A DNA stretch of 64,000 nucleotides from Mesorhizobium ciceri WSM4083 (GCF_000519305.1 NZ_JAFG01000003.1:356274-420273); one strand, 5' to 3'; counted from the stretch's first letter, positions 1 to 9,017 are shown. The notes: generated by a model from the sequence alone, not told the origin. Made by a program: numbers and translations.

Positions 1-539
1 CGGCGTTCGGCCTGCGTTTCCTCAACCCGCCGCTGGTCAATGTCGAGAACCGGTTCCTGAAAAGCCGGGTCGCCTTTGACCGCGACGACACCTATCAGGT
101 CACCATCCGCATCCAGAAGCTCCTGAAGCAGAATGGCGTGGTGACGATGACCAACACCGTCCATGCCGGCACGACTTTTGCCGAGGCAGCCATGGGCGAA
201 AGCGGCTGGACGCATCTCGCCTCGGCGCCGGCGAATTTCGCCGCCAGGGGCAGAACCGCCCTGTTTGCCATGTCGACCTTCGAAGTGGTTCCCTTCATCG
301 AGTACCGGGCTGTGCTCAGCCCCGAGCTGACGCCGGAAGCATCGGTCACCCCGGCGACGGACATGGCCAGGGATGGCGCCAAGAACATGACCGTGCAGGC
401 GCACTACATCCTGCTCAAGCGCGACCGCCTGCTGGAGGCGCTGAGGCTCTACCCCGAGCAGATGCTGACGTGGTCCCGCCGGCAGCGGCTGACCGAGGCG
501 CCGGACAGCACCGGCATCGGAATGGATGAAGGCTCATGA
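1..539 (+). CDS. 3' end of an unrecognised protein (partial)
   Basis: The frame is open from base 3 to a TGA at 537-539, about 178 residues, and its start lies before the window. I do not recognise the family. The visible part has no membrane segment; it alternates beta-like stretches (VTIRIQKLL, VVTMTNTVHAG, FIEYRAVLS) with a helical, arginine-rich tail (KRDRLLEALRLYPEQ), which suggests a soluble protein. Its last six bases overlap the end of the convergent gluconokinase gene. Nothing links it functionally to the gluconate operon, which runs the other way. It is called real because the frame is open across the whole segment with coding-type composition. Confidence 0.55.
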   Translation, partial: AFGLRFLNPPLVNVENRFLKSRVAFDRDDTYQVTIRIQKLLKQNGVVTMTNTVHAGTTFAEAAMGESGWTHLASAPANFAARGRTALFAMSTFEVVPFIEYRAVLSPELTPEASVTPATDMARDGAKNMTVQAHYILLKRDRLLEALRLYPEQMLTWSRRQRLTEAPDSTGIGMDEGS

Positions 540-1082
540 CCGGCGTATCAGGCGGACCGCGCCAGCGACGAGCTCACCGACCGGGCGTGTGGCATCGAGT
601 GTCGAGGCGCGCTCATCCGCAGCCGGCGGCTCGAGGATGGCGAACTGGCTGTCGACCAGGCTTGCCGGCATGAAATGGCCCTTGCGGTTACCGACACGCT
701 GTCTGGCCGTGGCAGGGTCGATCTCCAGATAGAGGAAGATGATTTCCGGGCAGAAGCCGCTCAACCGGTCGCGGTAGCTGCGCTTCAGTGCCGAGCAGGC
801 GGCAACCACGCCCTGTCCGCTGCCCACCGACTCCGCGATGCGCTCGCCGATCGCGTCGAGCCAGCCTTCGCGCAGTTGATCGGTAAGCGGCTCGCCGCTT
901 GCCATACGTGCGACGTTTTCCGGCGGATGCAGCTTGTCGCCCTCGATAAAGGCAACGCCCAGAGCGGCGGCAAGCCCAATGCCCACCGCCGACTTGCCGC
1001 AGCCGGCGACGCCCATCACCACGATGGCCGGAGGCACCGAGCCGGGAGCGCCCGCTGGCGCCTGTGCTGCCTTTTCGTCCAC
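534..1082 (-). CDS. gntK: Gluconokinase
   Basis: Phosphorylates D-gluconate to 6-phosphogluconate in the cytoplasm, feeding the Entner-Doudoroff or pentose phosphate pathway. The 182-residue protein has a Walker A loop GVAGCGKS at about residues 24-31, then the family signature GDKLHPPENVARM with GEPLTD near residues 48-70, and ALKRSYRDRL near 99-108. These are hallmarks of the small GntK/IdnK family, and the length is normal with a short N-terminal extension. It is the last gene of the minus-strand operon binding protein-ATPase-permease-permease-gntK and starts 2 bp after the upstream permease stops. The kinase is the best clue that this importer carries gluconate or a related aldonate. Confidence 0.93.
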   Translation of the reverse strand: MDEKAAQAPAGAPGSVPPAIVVMGVAGCGKSAVGIGLAAALGVAFIEGDKLHPPENVARMASGEPLTDQLREGWLDAIGERIAESVGSGQGVVAACSALKRSYRDRLSGFCPEIIFLYLEIDPATARQRVGNRKGHFMPASLVDSQFAILEPPAADERASTLDATRPVGELVAGAVRLIRRS

Positions 1083-1084
1083 TG

Positions 1085-2080
1085 TCAGCGGCTTGCCGGC
1101 GCGCGGCCGTAGAGCAGCAGCATGGCGACAATGACGACGCCATAGATGATCTGCCGCCCCGCTTCCGGCATCTGCATGACCGACAGGATGGATTGCAGCA
1201 GCGTGATGAGGATGACACCGGCGACGGTGCCGAGATAGGAGCCGCGCCCGCCCAGGATCGAGGTGCCGCCAAGCACCACCGCGGCAATCGACGGCAGCAG
1301 ATAAGCGTCACCCATCGACTGCGCCGCCTTGGAGGCATAGCCGGCCAGAAGCACGCCGCCGAAAGCCGAGAGCCCGCCGGACACGGCGAAGGCGATCATC
1401 ACCACGCGCCTTGTGTCGATGCCGGAGAGATAGGCCGCGCGCTCGCGGTTGCCGATGCCGTAGACGGTGCGGCCGAAGCTGGTCCGCGTCAGCACGAATA
1501 CCATCGCGGCCCCGATCAGCGCCCAGATGATGACCGCGTTGGGCACGCCCGGAATGGCAAAACCGGTCGCCAGGTAGCGCATCGCGCCCGTTGCCGAATC
1601 CTGCGGCGAGAAGCCGCCGGTATAGACCACCATAAGCCCTTGTGCGACAGCGTTGGTGGCCAATGTGATGATCATCGAGGGGATACGCAGATAGGCCACG
1701 CCGATGCCGTTGACGACGCCGATCAGCATGCCGCAGACGATGCCGAACGGGATGGCTAACGCCACGCCGACCGGGCCGTACGCCGCCGCGGCGCAGGCCA
1801 TCATGGCGCCCGCCGCCACCGCCCAAGGCACCGACAGGTCGATCTGGCCGAGCAGGATGACCAACATCATGCCGGTCGCGATGACGCCAAGGAATGAAGC
1901 CACCTTGAGCTGCTGCAGAAGATATTCAGGCGACAGGAAGCTTCTGGAATAGAGGCTGCCCAGGAACAGCAAAAGAACGATGCAGGCAAAGGCCGTCAGC
2001 ACCGCCGGATCGGCGCGGCGGATGAATCTGGGCATGCGGCCGGCAATGCCACCAAGCGTCGTTTCGCTCACAGGAACCAC
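1085..2080 (-). CDS. Sugar ABC transporter permease (RbsC type), gluconate operon
   Basis: Inner-membrane permease of the BPD_transp_2 (RbsC/YjfF) family, 331 residues with about eight to ten hydrophobic segments. The family motif around the third segment reads GQIDLSVPWA instead of the usual GGIDLSVGS, and the late loop GGTSILGGRGS is present. The start codon overlaps the end of the preceding permease gene (2068-3048) by 13 bp, so the two are probably translationally coupled and form a heterodimeric channel. It belongs with the ATPase at 3045-4592 and the binding protein at 4672-5799. Substrate is inferred as gluconate or a similar sugar acid from the following gntK and the GntR-like repressor. 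Confidence 0.9.
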   Translation of the reverse strand: MVPVSETTLGGIAGRMPRFIRRADPAVLTAFACIVLLLFLGSLYSRSFLSPEYLLQQLKVASFLGVIATGMMLVILLGQIDLSVPWAVAAGAMMACAAAAYGPVGVALAIPFGIVCGMLIGVVNGIGVAYLRIPSMIITLATNAVAQGLMVVYTGGFSPQDSATGAMRYLATGFAIPGVPNAVIIWALIGAAMVFVLTRTSFGRTVYGIGNRERAAYLSGIDTRRVVMIAFAVSGGLSAFGGVLLAGYASKAAQSMGDAYLLPSIAAVVLGGTSILGGRGSYLGTVAGVILITLLQSILSVMQMPEAGRQIIYGVVIVAMLLLYGRAPASR

Positions 2081-3048
2081 TCCAGCCGGTTGCGGACCCG
2101 AAACAGGGCGAAGGCGCCGAGGCTGACGGCGACCAACAGGATAACGCCCTGAAACAGCGGCTGCCAGAGCGGATCGAAATCGAAGACGAACAACAGGTCG
2201 CCGATCGTACGGAAAGCCAGTGCGCCGAAGATGGCGCCGATGGCGCTGCCCTTGCCGCCGAACAGCGAAACGCCGCCGAGCACCACGGCTGCGATGGAAA
2301 ACAGCGTGTAGGAGTTGCCGCTGGCATAGGCCGCCTCACCCGTATAGGTGAAGAAGGTCAGGAACAGTCCGCCGATCGACGCCAGCAGGCCGGCCAGCGT
2401 GTAGGCAGCGAACTTGCCGCGCCGGATCGGCACACCCGACATGTAGGCCGCCGTCTCCGATGAGCCGGCCGCGTAGGCGGCGCGGCCGAGCACCGAGCGG
2501 CTGAACGGCACCCAGATCACCAGCACGATGGCCAGCAGCACGACGAGACTTGCCGGCACCACGCCGAACACGCGGCCGGTCAGCACATCGGCCAGGTCCT
2601 CATTGACGGAACCGCCCGGGAATGGCCGCAGCAACAGGCCGATGCCGTAATAGACGGCGCCTGTGGCAATGGTGGCGACGATCGGCTGCAACCGGCCATA
2701 GATGACGATGGCGCCATTGATGGCGCCGCACAGCAGCCCCACCGCCAGCACGGCGATGACGCCAAGCGTCGTCTGCATCGGCGTGCCGACCACCAGCCAG
2801 GAGGCGAGGCAGTTGGTGAGCAGGAAGATCATACCGACGGACAAGTCGATGCCGGCGGTGATCACCACCAGCGTCTGCGCCATGGCGACAAAGGCGAGCA
2901 GCACGCCTTTGTTCGAGGCTGTCTGCACGACGTTGGCGGTGAAGCCGGCCGGATGGTTGGAGGTGTAGATGACGAACATGACGATGAAGATGCCGAACGC
3001 CAGCAGCGTTCCGCGCTGTTCGGCCAGCCAGTAGCGCCAATCCTTCAT
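2068..3048 (-). CDS. Sugar ABC transporter permease (RbsC type), gluconate operon
   Basis: Second RbsC-type permease of the operon, 326 residues, with the typical ITAGIDLSVGM motif and GGVSLFGGKGS near the last third. Its start codon overlaps the ATPase stop by 4 bp, and its end overlaps the next permease by 13 bp. Two different permeases plus one double-domain ATPase is the arrangement of the YtfT/YjfF-type importers rather than the RbsC homodimer type. The N-terminus (WRYWLAEQRGTLLAFG) is a short cytoplasmic lead before the first membrane segment. Substrate is inferred from context only. Confidence 0.9.
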   Translation of the reverse strand: MKDWRYWLAEQRGTLLAFGIFIVMFVIYTSNHPAGFTANVVQTASNKGVLLAFVAMAQTLVVITAGIDLSVGMIFLLTNCLASWLVVGTPMQTTLGVIAVLAVGLLCGAINGAIVIYGRLQPIVATIATGAVYYGIGLLLRPFPGGSVNEDLADVLTGRVFGVVPASLVVLLAIVLVIWVPFSRSVLGRAAYAAGSSETAAYMSGVPIRRGKFAAYTLAGLLASIGGLFLTFFTYTGEAAYASGNSYTLFSIAAVVLGGVSLFGGKGSAIGAIFGALAFRTIGDLLFVFDFDPLWQPLFQGVILLVAVSLGAFALFRVRNRLEWFL

Positions 3049-4592
3049 GCGTCCACTCCCAAGCCCACCGGGCTGTCCTCGCCATGGATGTTGAGCGCAC
3101 TTGATATCAGCGCCCGCTCGGTGATCTCGGCGCCGACCAGCTCGCGCTTGACCGCCCCGTCATAGAGCACCAGCACACGGTCGCAGCAGCCGATCAGCTC
3201 GTCATAGTCGGTCGAGTAGAACAGGATCGCCGCACCCGCGTCGGCCAGTTTGCGCATCAGCTGGTACAGTTCCTGCTTGGTGCCGACGTCGATGCCGCGC
3301 GTCGGATCGTTGAGCAGGATGATGCGCGGCTGGCGCATCAGCCATTTGGCGATGACCACCTTCTGCTGGTTGCCGCCCGAAAGCGCGCCGACCGGAATGT
3401 CGAGGCCCGCCGTCTTGATCGCCAAGAGGCCGACCATGTCGTCGATCAGCCGCTGCTCGGCGGCGCGATCGATGATGCCGGCTTTCGACAGCCGGTCGAG
3501 CGCCGCGAAGGACAGGTTCTCGCGCACCGTCATCGGCAGCATCAGCCCTTCGGTCTTGCGGTCCTCGGGGATGAGCGCCATGCCGATGCCTTCGTCGCGC
3601 GCAACGGATGGACTGGTGATCGAGACAGGCTTGCCGTCGATCAGGATCTGGCCGCTGAGGCCCCGCAGCACGCCGAAGAAGGCGAGCAGCAATTCGCGCT
3701 GGCCCTGGCCATCGAGGCCGCCAAGGCCGACCACCTCACCCGCCCTGACGGTCAGCGAGATGTCGTGCAGCCGGTCGGCCCATGAGAGCTTGCGGGCCTC
3801 GAGCCTGGGGGCCGCGGTGGCAGGCACGGCCGCCGGCTTGGGCGGAAAGATATGGCTGTATTCGCGGCCGATCATCAGTTCGACCACCTCATTGTCACTC
3901 TTCGAGCCGGCTGGATAGCTGGCGACATTGCGGCCGTTGCGAAACACCGTGCACTGATCCGCCAGTTCGGCGATCTCGTTCATGCGGTGCGAGATGTAGA
4001 GCAGCGCCAGCCCTTCCGAGCGCAGCCGCTTGAGCACCGCGAAGATCTTCGAGACATCCGCCGCCGTCAGCGCGGAGGTCGCTTCGTCGAGGATGAGGAT
4101 GCGTGGCTTGCGTGCCAATGCCTTGGCGATCTCGACCATCTGCCGGCGCGACAATGGAAGATCCTTGACCAGCGCCAGCGGGTGTATGTCGGCGGCGCCG
4201 GCACGAGCAAGTGCTTCTTCGGCGATGCGGCGCTGCGCCTTGCGGTCGATCATGCCGAAGCGTTTGGGCGGGTCGGAAATGACGATGTTGTCGGCCACGC
4301 TGAGCTCGGGGACCAGCGACAGTTCCTGGAAGATGCAGACGATGCCGGCCTTGTTGGCGGCACCCGGAGAAGCGAAGGTCGCCTCGCGCCCGTCCAGCGT
4401 CATGCGGCCCTCATCGGGCGCCACGACACCCGCCATGACCTTGATCAGCGTCGACTTGCCGGCGCCGTTTTCGCCGAGAATGGCGTGGATGCTACCGGCT
4501 TCAACGACAAGCTCGGCCTTCTCCAGCGCGCGTACACCGCCATAGCGCTTGGATATGCCTTCCATACGAAAGAGCGGAGCCGCACCGTCCAT
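3045..4592 (-). CDS. Sugar ABC transporter ATP-binding protein (RbsA/YtfR type)
   Basis: Double nucleotide-binding-domain ATPase of about 515 residues that energises the two permeases. The N-terminal domain has Walker A GENGAGKS, Walker B ILILDEATS and a variant signature LPLSRRQMVEIAKAL. The C-terminal domain has the usual degenerate Walker A (GLGGLDGQGQRE) but a canonical LSGGNQQKVVIAKWL, typical of RbsA/MglA-type proteins. I place the start at the ATG at 4592 (MDGAAPLFRMEG) because GGGAGGG lies just upstream. The longer frame to 4652 would add 20 unconserved residues and run into the hairpin at 4627-4650. Confidence 0.92.
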   Translation of the reverse strand: MDGAAPLFRMEGISKRYGGVRALEKAELVVEAGSIHAILGENGAGKSTLIKVMAGVVAPDEGRMTLDGREATFASPGAANKAGIVCIFQELSLVPELSVADNIVISDPPKRFGMIDRKAQRRIAEEALARAGAADIHPLALVKDLPLSRRQMVEIAKALARKPRILILDEATSALTAADVSKIFAVLKRLRSEGLALLYISHRMNEIAELADQCTVFRNGRNVASYPAGSKSDNEVVELMIGREYSHIFPPKPAAVPATAAPRLEARKLSWADRLHDISLTVRAGEVVGLGGLDGQGQRELLLAFFGVLRGLSGQILIDGKPVSITSPSVARDEGIGMALIPEDRKTEGLMLPMTVRENLSFAALDRLSKAGIIDRAAEQRLIDDMVGLLAIKTAGLDIPVGALSGGNQQKVVIAKWLMRQPRIILLNDPTRGIDVGTKQELYQLMRKLADAGAAILFYSTDYDELIGCCDRVLVLYDGAVKRELVGAEITERALISSALNIHGEDSPVGLGVDA

Positions 4593-4626
4593 CGGCCCTC
4601 CCAGGGCGATTGTGGGATTGAGACAA

Positions 4627-4650
4627 GCGCCGCGGCTCAAGCCGCGGCGC
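4627..4650 (-). terminator. Intercistronic hairpin after the binding-protein gene
   Basis: GCGCCGCGGC and GCCGCGGCGC form a perfect 10-bp stem with a TCAA loop, 22 bp after the binding-protein stop and before the ATPase. There is no T-run, so it is more likely an attenuator or 3'-end mRNA stabiliser than a full terminator. Confidence 0.6.
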
Positions 4651-4671
4651 AAGGTGACAGCCAGCGATGAT

Positions 4672-5799
4672 TTACTGGTTTTCCTTGGTCTGACCCATGA
4701 TTTCCTGGGCGCTGAAATTGATGCCGCAGGTCGGGAAGGAATTGCCGACGAAGAAATTGTCGGATTCCTTGGGGAAGTAATCCGTGCCTTCCTTCATGTT
4801 CGGGTCTTCGGCGATCGCCAGCGGCAGCTTCACCTCTTGTGGCACCACCTCGCCTTCGAGTGCGGCGATCGCGGTCTTGATGGCGACGGCGACCTGAGCC
4901 GGACCCGAGCCCGCGGACGAGCACTTCAGCCCGTCGGCCGAATGCGCGGCGCAGAACTTGCGGAAGCCGTTCTCGGTCTCGCCGCCAAACGGCACGAACG
5001 GATGCTTGGCGTCGATCATCGCCTGCACGATGCCGGTATCGCCGCCCTGGCCGGTGATGCCGTCGAACGGACCGTTGGTGGCGATCGCATCGGCGGTCAC
5101 CTTCTGCGCGACGCCGTCATCCCATTTGCCGGCGACTTCGGTGACGTCCCACTTCTTGCCGGACGCATCGAAGACCTCGTGGATGCCGTTGTGACGATCG
5201 GTGTCGACGGAGGTGCCAGCGACGCCGCGCACTTCCAGGATCTTGCCGCCGTTCGGTATCTTGGCGACCAGCCACTTGGCCCACAATTCGCCAAGGCCCT
5301 TCTGATCGACATTGACGTTGATGGCGTCCTTGGTGTCGAGAATGTTGTCGAAGGCGACCAGCACGATGCCGGCTTCCTTGGCGCGCTTGATGACCGGACC
5401 GAAGGCCGTCGGGTTCTGGGCGTCGGTGACGATGGCGTCATAGCCGGAATCGATGAAATTGTTGATCGCCGAGATCTGTGCCGGCACGTCCTCGCCCGTC
5501 GAGACGACCTTGAATTCCTTGATCTTGGCTTTGACTTCGGGTTGTGCGGCGTAAGCCTTGGCCGTCTGCACCATCTGGATGCGCCAGGTGTTGGCGATGT
5601 AGCCATTGGCGAAGGCGATGCGGAACGGCCCTTCCTTCTTGGGATATTTGAAGAATTTGGTCTCCGCGTCCCACGGCGCGAAACAGTCCGCCTGAGCGGC
5701 AGGACCCGACACGATTTCGGGCCCGGCGGCCATGGCGGCCGAATTGAGCATGACGAATGCAGTGGCGGCAACGACGCCACCAACAAGTGACTTGATCAT
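4672..5799 (-). CDS. Periplasmic sugar(-acid) binding protein of the gluconate operon
   Basis: Substrate-binding protein of the periplasmic-binding-protein type I fold (Peripla_BP_4), 375 residues. Starting at the ATG at 5799, which has GGGAGGA upstream, gives a clear signal peptide of about 25 residues ending AAMAAG. The body shows family features: FRIAFANGYIANTWR early, then the hinge region FDGITGQGGDTGIVQAM. First gene of the operon with the ATPase, two permeases and gntK downstream. It lies about 240 bp after the LacI-type operator at 6044-6057, so repression by the upstream GntR-like regulator is expected. Gluconate or a related aldonate is the inferred ligand; pentoses or galactofuranose cannot be excluded. 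Confidence 0.88.
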   Translation of the reverse strand: MIKSLVGGVVAATAFVMLNSAAMAAGPEIVSGPAAQADCFAPWDAETKFFKYPKKEGPFRIAFANGYIANTWRIQMVQTAKAYAAQPEVKAKIKEFKVVSTGEDVPAQISAINNFIDSGYDAIVTDAQNPTAFGPVIKRAKEAGIVLVAFDNILDTKDAINVNVDQKGLGELWAKWLVAKIPNGGKILEVRGVAGTSVDTDRHNGIHEVFDASGKKWDVTEVAGKWDDGVAQKVTADAIATNGPFDGITGQGGDTGIVQAMIDAKHPFVPFGGETENGFRKFCAAHSADGLKCSSAGSGPAQVAVAIKTAIAALEGEVVPQEVKLPLAIAEDPNMKEGTDYFPKESDNFFVGNSFPTCGINFSAQEIMGQTKENQ

Positions 5800-5965
5800 C
5801 GATAATCCTCCCGATTGCAGTTCTGATTGTTCGTTTCGCAATGCGAATTTTTCGCGCGATGGACCGGCACCTCCCGCCTCGCCATGCGCTTCCTTGGTCG
5901 CCGGTGGTGGCCGACCCGGTTCCTCCCTTGTCGCCGCCAGCGGGGCGAAAACTATCATATTATCC

Positions 5966-6009
5966 ATAATAAACAAGTATTAGTTGTCGCTTATGTATAA
6001 TAAACAGGT
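5966..6009. repeat. AT-rich direct repeat in the operon leader
   Basis: ATAATAAACAAGT (5966-5978) and ATAATAAACAGGT (5997-6009) are 12/13 identical with starts 31 bp apart, about three helical turns. They sit in the AT-rich part of the 302-bp region between the repressor gene and the binding protein. A paired protein-binding site or promoter-proximal element is possible; no clear -35/-10 pair was found. Confidence 0.4.
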
Positions 6010-6043
6010 GCGACGTGTCGTTCATGCACCTGCCTGGAGAAGA

Positions 6044-6057
6044 TGGTAGCGCTACCA
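6044..6057. promoter_or_regulatory. LacI-family operator, candidate GntR site
   Basis: TGGTAGCGCTACCA is a perfect 14-bp palindrome with a central CG, the classical LacI/GntR/PurR operator layout. It lies between the stop of the GntR-like repressor gene (6102) and the binding-protein start (5799), where it can control the transporter-gntK operon. Binding by the adjacent regulator is inferred from position and symmetry. Confidence 0.75.
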
Positions 6058-6101
6058 AATTGACGTGTAAACCGGCATTCGCACAGTCGCTTCTGTGCGT
6101 T

Positions 6102-7130
6102 TCAACGCGCCGTGCTCTCGCGGCGCTTGAGCTCGAAACCGAGGTCGACGATCCGTTGCTCCGGTCTGTTGCCGGCGATCGCCGCCAGCGCCATGGCGAC
6201 GGCACGCCGGCCGATCTCATAACGATGGGTGCGGATGCTGGTGACCGAAGGAAACGCCACCTGCATCATGTCGAGATCGTTGAAACCGACGATGCCGATC
6301 GTCTTCGGCACCGCGATCGAGGCGCGATGGCATTCGAACAAGACGCCGAGCGCGATGTCGTCATTGTTGCAGAAGACACCGTCGAGTGTCGGCACCTTGG
6401 CCAGCGCGTCGCGGAACATCTCGCGGCCGAGCGACACGCTGGATAGCACCGGCGTGGTGGTGACGAGGCGCGGGTCGAACAGGCCCGCGGCCTCCATCGC
6501 CGCGCGATAGCCGGCCAGGCGCCGCTGCGAACGCGGATCCATGCGTGCGCCGATGAAGCCGATGCGGCGATAACCGGCCTCGATGAGATGCTCGGTCGCC
6601 GCCCTGCCGCCATCGAGATGCGAGAAGCCGACCATCATATCGACCGGATCTGGACCGGTTTCCATGACCTGCACCACGGGGCAGCCGGCACTTTCCAGCA
6701 GCTTTCGCGAAGCCGGTGTCTGGTCGATGCCGGCGACGATCAGCGCCGCTGGCCGTTGCGAACCGAACAGCTGCAGCAGCCGTTCTTCCTCAAGGCCGGA
6801 ATAGTGGGTGTTGCCAAGCTGGATGCGGAACGGGCTGGCCGACAGGCTGTCATAGATGCCGCGCACCACCTCGGCGAAGACGTTGTTGGTCAGCGACGGC
6901 ACCAGCACGCCGAACACCTCGGCGCGCGCCGAGGCCAACGCCCGCGCATTCGGATCCGGCACGTAGCCCAGTTCGTCGACGGCGGCCTGGATCTGGCGGC
7001 GCAGCTCTTCGGACACACGCTCCGGCTCGCGCAGCGCACGCGACACGGTGATGGCGCCGACACCGGCCTTGCGCGCCACATCTGATATGGTCGGCCGGCC
7101 GCCGCCACGGCGTGAACGCGGCCTGGTCAA
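6102..7130 (-). CDS. gntR: LacI-family repressor, GntR-like (gluconate)
   Basis: DNA-binding repressor of 342 residues: helix-turn-helix TISDVARKAGVGAITVSRAL at about 14-33, then a periplasmic-binding-protein-like sensor domain. Segments such as PSLTNNVFAEVVRGI and LDGVFCNNDDIALGVLFEC closely resemble E. coli GntR, the gluconate repressor. It is followed on the same strand by a LacI-type palindrome and the binding protein-ATPase-permease-gntK operon, so it most likely represses that operon and is released by gluconate or 6-phosphogluconate. The start is uncertain: the frame opens at TTG (7130) with a weak ribosome site, and no ATG lies before the conserved HTH. Confidence 0.88.
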   Translation of the reverse strand: MTRPRSRRGGGRPTISDVARKAGVGAITVSRALREPERVSEELRRQIQAAVDELGYVPDPNARALASARAEVFGVLVPSLTNNVFAEVVRGIYDSLSASPFRIQLGNTHYSGLEEERLLQLFGSQRPAALIVAGIDQTPASRKLLESAGCPVVQVMETGPDPVDMMVGFSHLDGGRAATEHLIEAGYRRIGFIGARMDPRSQRRLAGYRAAMEAAGLFDPRLVTTTPVLSSVSLGREMFRDALAKVPTLDGVFCNNDDIALGVLFECHRASIAVPKTIGIVGFNDLDMMQVAFPSVTSIRTHRYEIGRRAVAMALAAIAGNRPEQRIVDLGFELKRRESTAR

Positions 7131-7309
7131 GGTCGCACGCGCTCGGCAAGGCGTTCGCCAAAGCGCGGCTCCGGTACGATCCTCCTTGCTGTCGTCATCT
7201 CACCGGCCCGTCCTGCCGCCCCCACTCGCCTGCTGGCGTCGCGCAGCGTCTGTCCGTTGTCAAGCCGAGGCACTTGCCGGCGACATGCATGCGCAGGCGC
7301 CCGCCTTGC

Positions 7310-8539
7310 TCAGGCCATGACGGCGGCGCCGCGCCGTGCCTTCCAGAACAACAACCCGATCGCCAGTATGTTCAGCAGATTCCAGGCGATGCCGTTGAGG
7401 AAGGCGGCAGCGTAGGAACCGGTCAAATCGTAGATCCAACCCGACATCCAGCCGCCGATCGCCATGCCGAAGATGGTCGCCATCATGACGATGCCGATAC
7501 GCTGGCCGGCCTCCTTAGCCGGCATGTAGTCGCGCACGATGATCGCATAGCAAGGCACGATGCCGCCCTGCGACAGGCCGAACACAAGCGACACCACATA
7601 GAGCGAGGCAAGCCCGTCGAACGGGATATAAAACAGCAGCGACAGGCACTGCAGCACCGAGCCGATCAGCAGCGTTTTCATGGCGCCGAAGCGGTCGGCG
7701 AGAAAACCCGACGCCAGCCGGCTGACGACGCCAGCCGCCATCATGATCGACAGCATGTCGGCGCCATGCGCCACGCCGTAGCCGAGATCCATGCAATAGG
7801 CGACGATATGCACTTGCGGCATTGACATCGCCACGCAGCAACCGAGGCCCGCGAAGACCAGCAGCACCTGCAAGGCCGCCGGCGACAGCGAGATCGGCTG
7901 CACCGGCCTGCTTCCGGGCGAACCCGCGGCGATTGCCGCCGGGGCGCCGCGCCGCAGCATCAGCACCAGCGGCACCATGGTCACCAGGCAGAAGATGCCG
8001 ATTGCGGCATAGGTGAAGCGCCAGCCTTCCGCCTTCATCAGTGTCGGCATGATGGTCGGCCAGATCGCTCCGGCAAGGTAATTGCCGGCGGCCGCTGCCG
8101 TCACCGCGACACCGCGCCGGCGGTTGAACCAGTGCGAGATATCGGCGATCAGCGGTCCGAAGATCACCGACGTACCGACACCGATCAACACCCCCTGGGC
8201 AAGGGTGAATTGCAGGATCGAGGTCGACAGCGCGGCCAGCAGGAGGCCGGCTGACAGTGCAATCGAAGAGATGAGCGCCGGGATCCAGTAGCCCATGCGG
8301 TCGACGGCACGGCCGACCAGCACGTTGCCGGCGGCGAAACCGACCATGGTCGCGGTGTAAGGCATGGACGCCGCGGCGCGATCGACGCCGAACTCGGCCT
8401 GCACGGCGGGCAGCACGACGACAACGGCCCACATGCCGACGGCACCGATCGTCGCCAGCAGCATCGAGATGGCGAGCCGCATCCAGGCATAGGAGCTGTC
8501 GATGCCGGGGCTCGGCCGGTTCACGTCGGTTCGGGTCAA
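7310..8539 (-). CDS. MFS transporter
   Basis: Major facilitator superfamily protein of 409 residues with about 12 hydrophobic segments. The loop between segments 2 and 3 reads GRAVDRMGYWIP, a form of the MFS motif A, and a second copy in the C-terminal half reads ADRFGAMK. SHWFNRRRGVAVT near residue 145 is typical of the oxalate/formate antiporter-like or monocarboxylate MFS branch. I use the TTG at 8539, which has AGGAAA upstream; a GTG five codons later is the alternative. It is monocistronic and lies behind gntR on the same strand. An organic-acid substrate is a guess from subfamily resemblance only. Confidence 0.85.
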   Translation of the reverse strand: MTRTDVNRPSPGIDSSYAWMRLAISMLLATIGAVGMWAVVVVLPAVQAEFGVDRAAASMPYTATMVGFAAGNVLVGRAVDRMGYWIPALISSIALSAGLLLAALSTSILQFTLAQGVLIGVGTSVIFGPLIADISHWFNRRRGVAVTAAAAGNYLAGAIWPTIMPTLMKAEGWRFTYAAIGIFCLVTMVPLVLMLRRGAPAAIAAGSPGSRPVQPISLSPAALQVLLVFAGLGCCVAMSMPQVHIVAYCMDLGYGVAHGADMLSIMMAAGVVSRLASGFLADRFGAMKTLLIGSVLQCLSLLFYIPFDGLASLYVVSLVFGLSQGGIVPCYAIIVRDYMPAKEAGQRIGIVMMATIFGMAIGGWMSGWIYDLTGSYAAAFLNGIAWNLLNILAIGLLFWKARRGAAVMA

Positions 8540-8709
8540 GGCGTTTCCTGTCGGCGGTCTTGGAAATCGGCTGCCGTTTGCGCCACTATCGGCGCATTCT
8601 CAGGCCGCAGCAGCGCCACAGCGGGCAAATCCGTGGCACCAGAGCCAGGGCGGAACCGATGCCGATGTGCGGAGTTTCCCGGCAACCCACCCTGCAGAGG
8701 AGTCCTGCG

Positions 8710-9000
8710 ATGACCGCCACCAGGAAAAAATGGTCGGCCGAGGTGACCGAGCACAGCGACGCGATGGATCTTGAGGATCACGTCTTCGAATTCGACGACG
8801 CCAGGAAGATCGCCGCTTCGCTGAAACGATCCGCCGAACACAGCCACCGGCGCAAGGCCGAGCCTTTTCAATCCGCCATGTCGATGCTGAATTTCTACAT
8901 CAACCGCGCCGGCAAGAACTTGCCTGCCGCGCGCAAGAAAGTGCTTGAGGACGCCAAGGACGAACTGCGCAGCGCCTTCGGACGCGACAAGGATGATTAG
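8710..9000 (+). CDS. DUF3175 domain protein
   Basis: Small basic protein of 96 residues that matches the DUF3175 family across its length: KKWSAEVTEHSDAMDLEDHVF near the start, IAASLKRSAEHSHRRKAEPF in the middle, then SAMSMLNFYINRAGKNL. No enzymatic residues are evident and the function is unknown. The start at 8710 is supported by an AGAGGAG ribosome site 7-13 bases upstream; the longer open frame from 8560 is not conserved-looking. It stands alone between the divergent MFS gene and the convergent GntR regulator. Confidence 0.82.
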   Translation: MTATRKKWSAEVTEHSDAMDLEDHVFEFDDARKIAASLKRSAEHSHRRKAEPFQSAMSMLNFYINRAGKNLPAARKKVLEDAKDELRSAFGRDKDD

Positions 9001-9017
9001 CGGCGGCCGGTCCGGCC

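Noticed and set aside
4549..5790. 413-codon plus-strand open frame opposite the gluconate binding protein
   Set aside because: Antisense shadow; the minus strand has signal peptide, ribosome site and family features.
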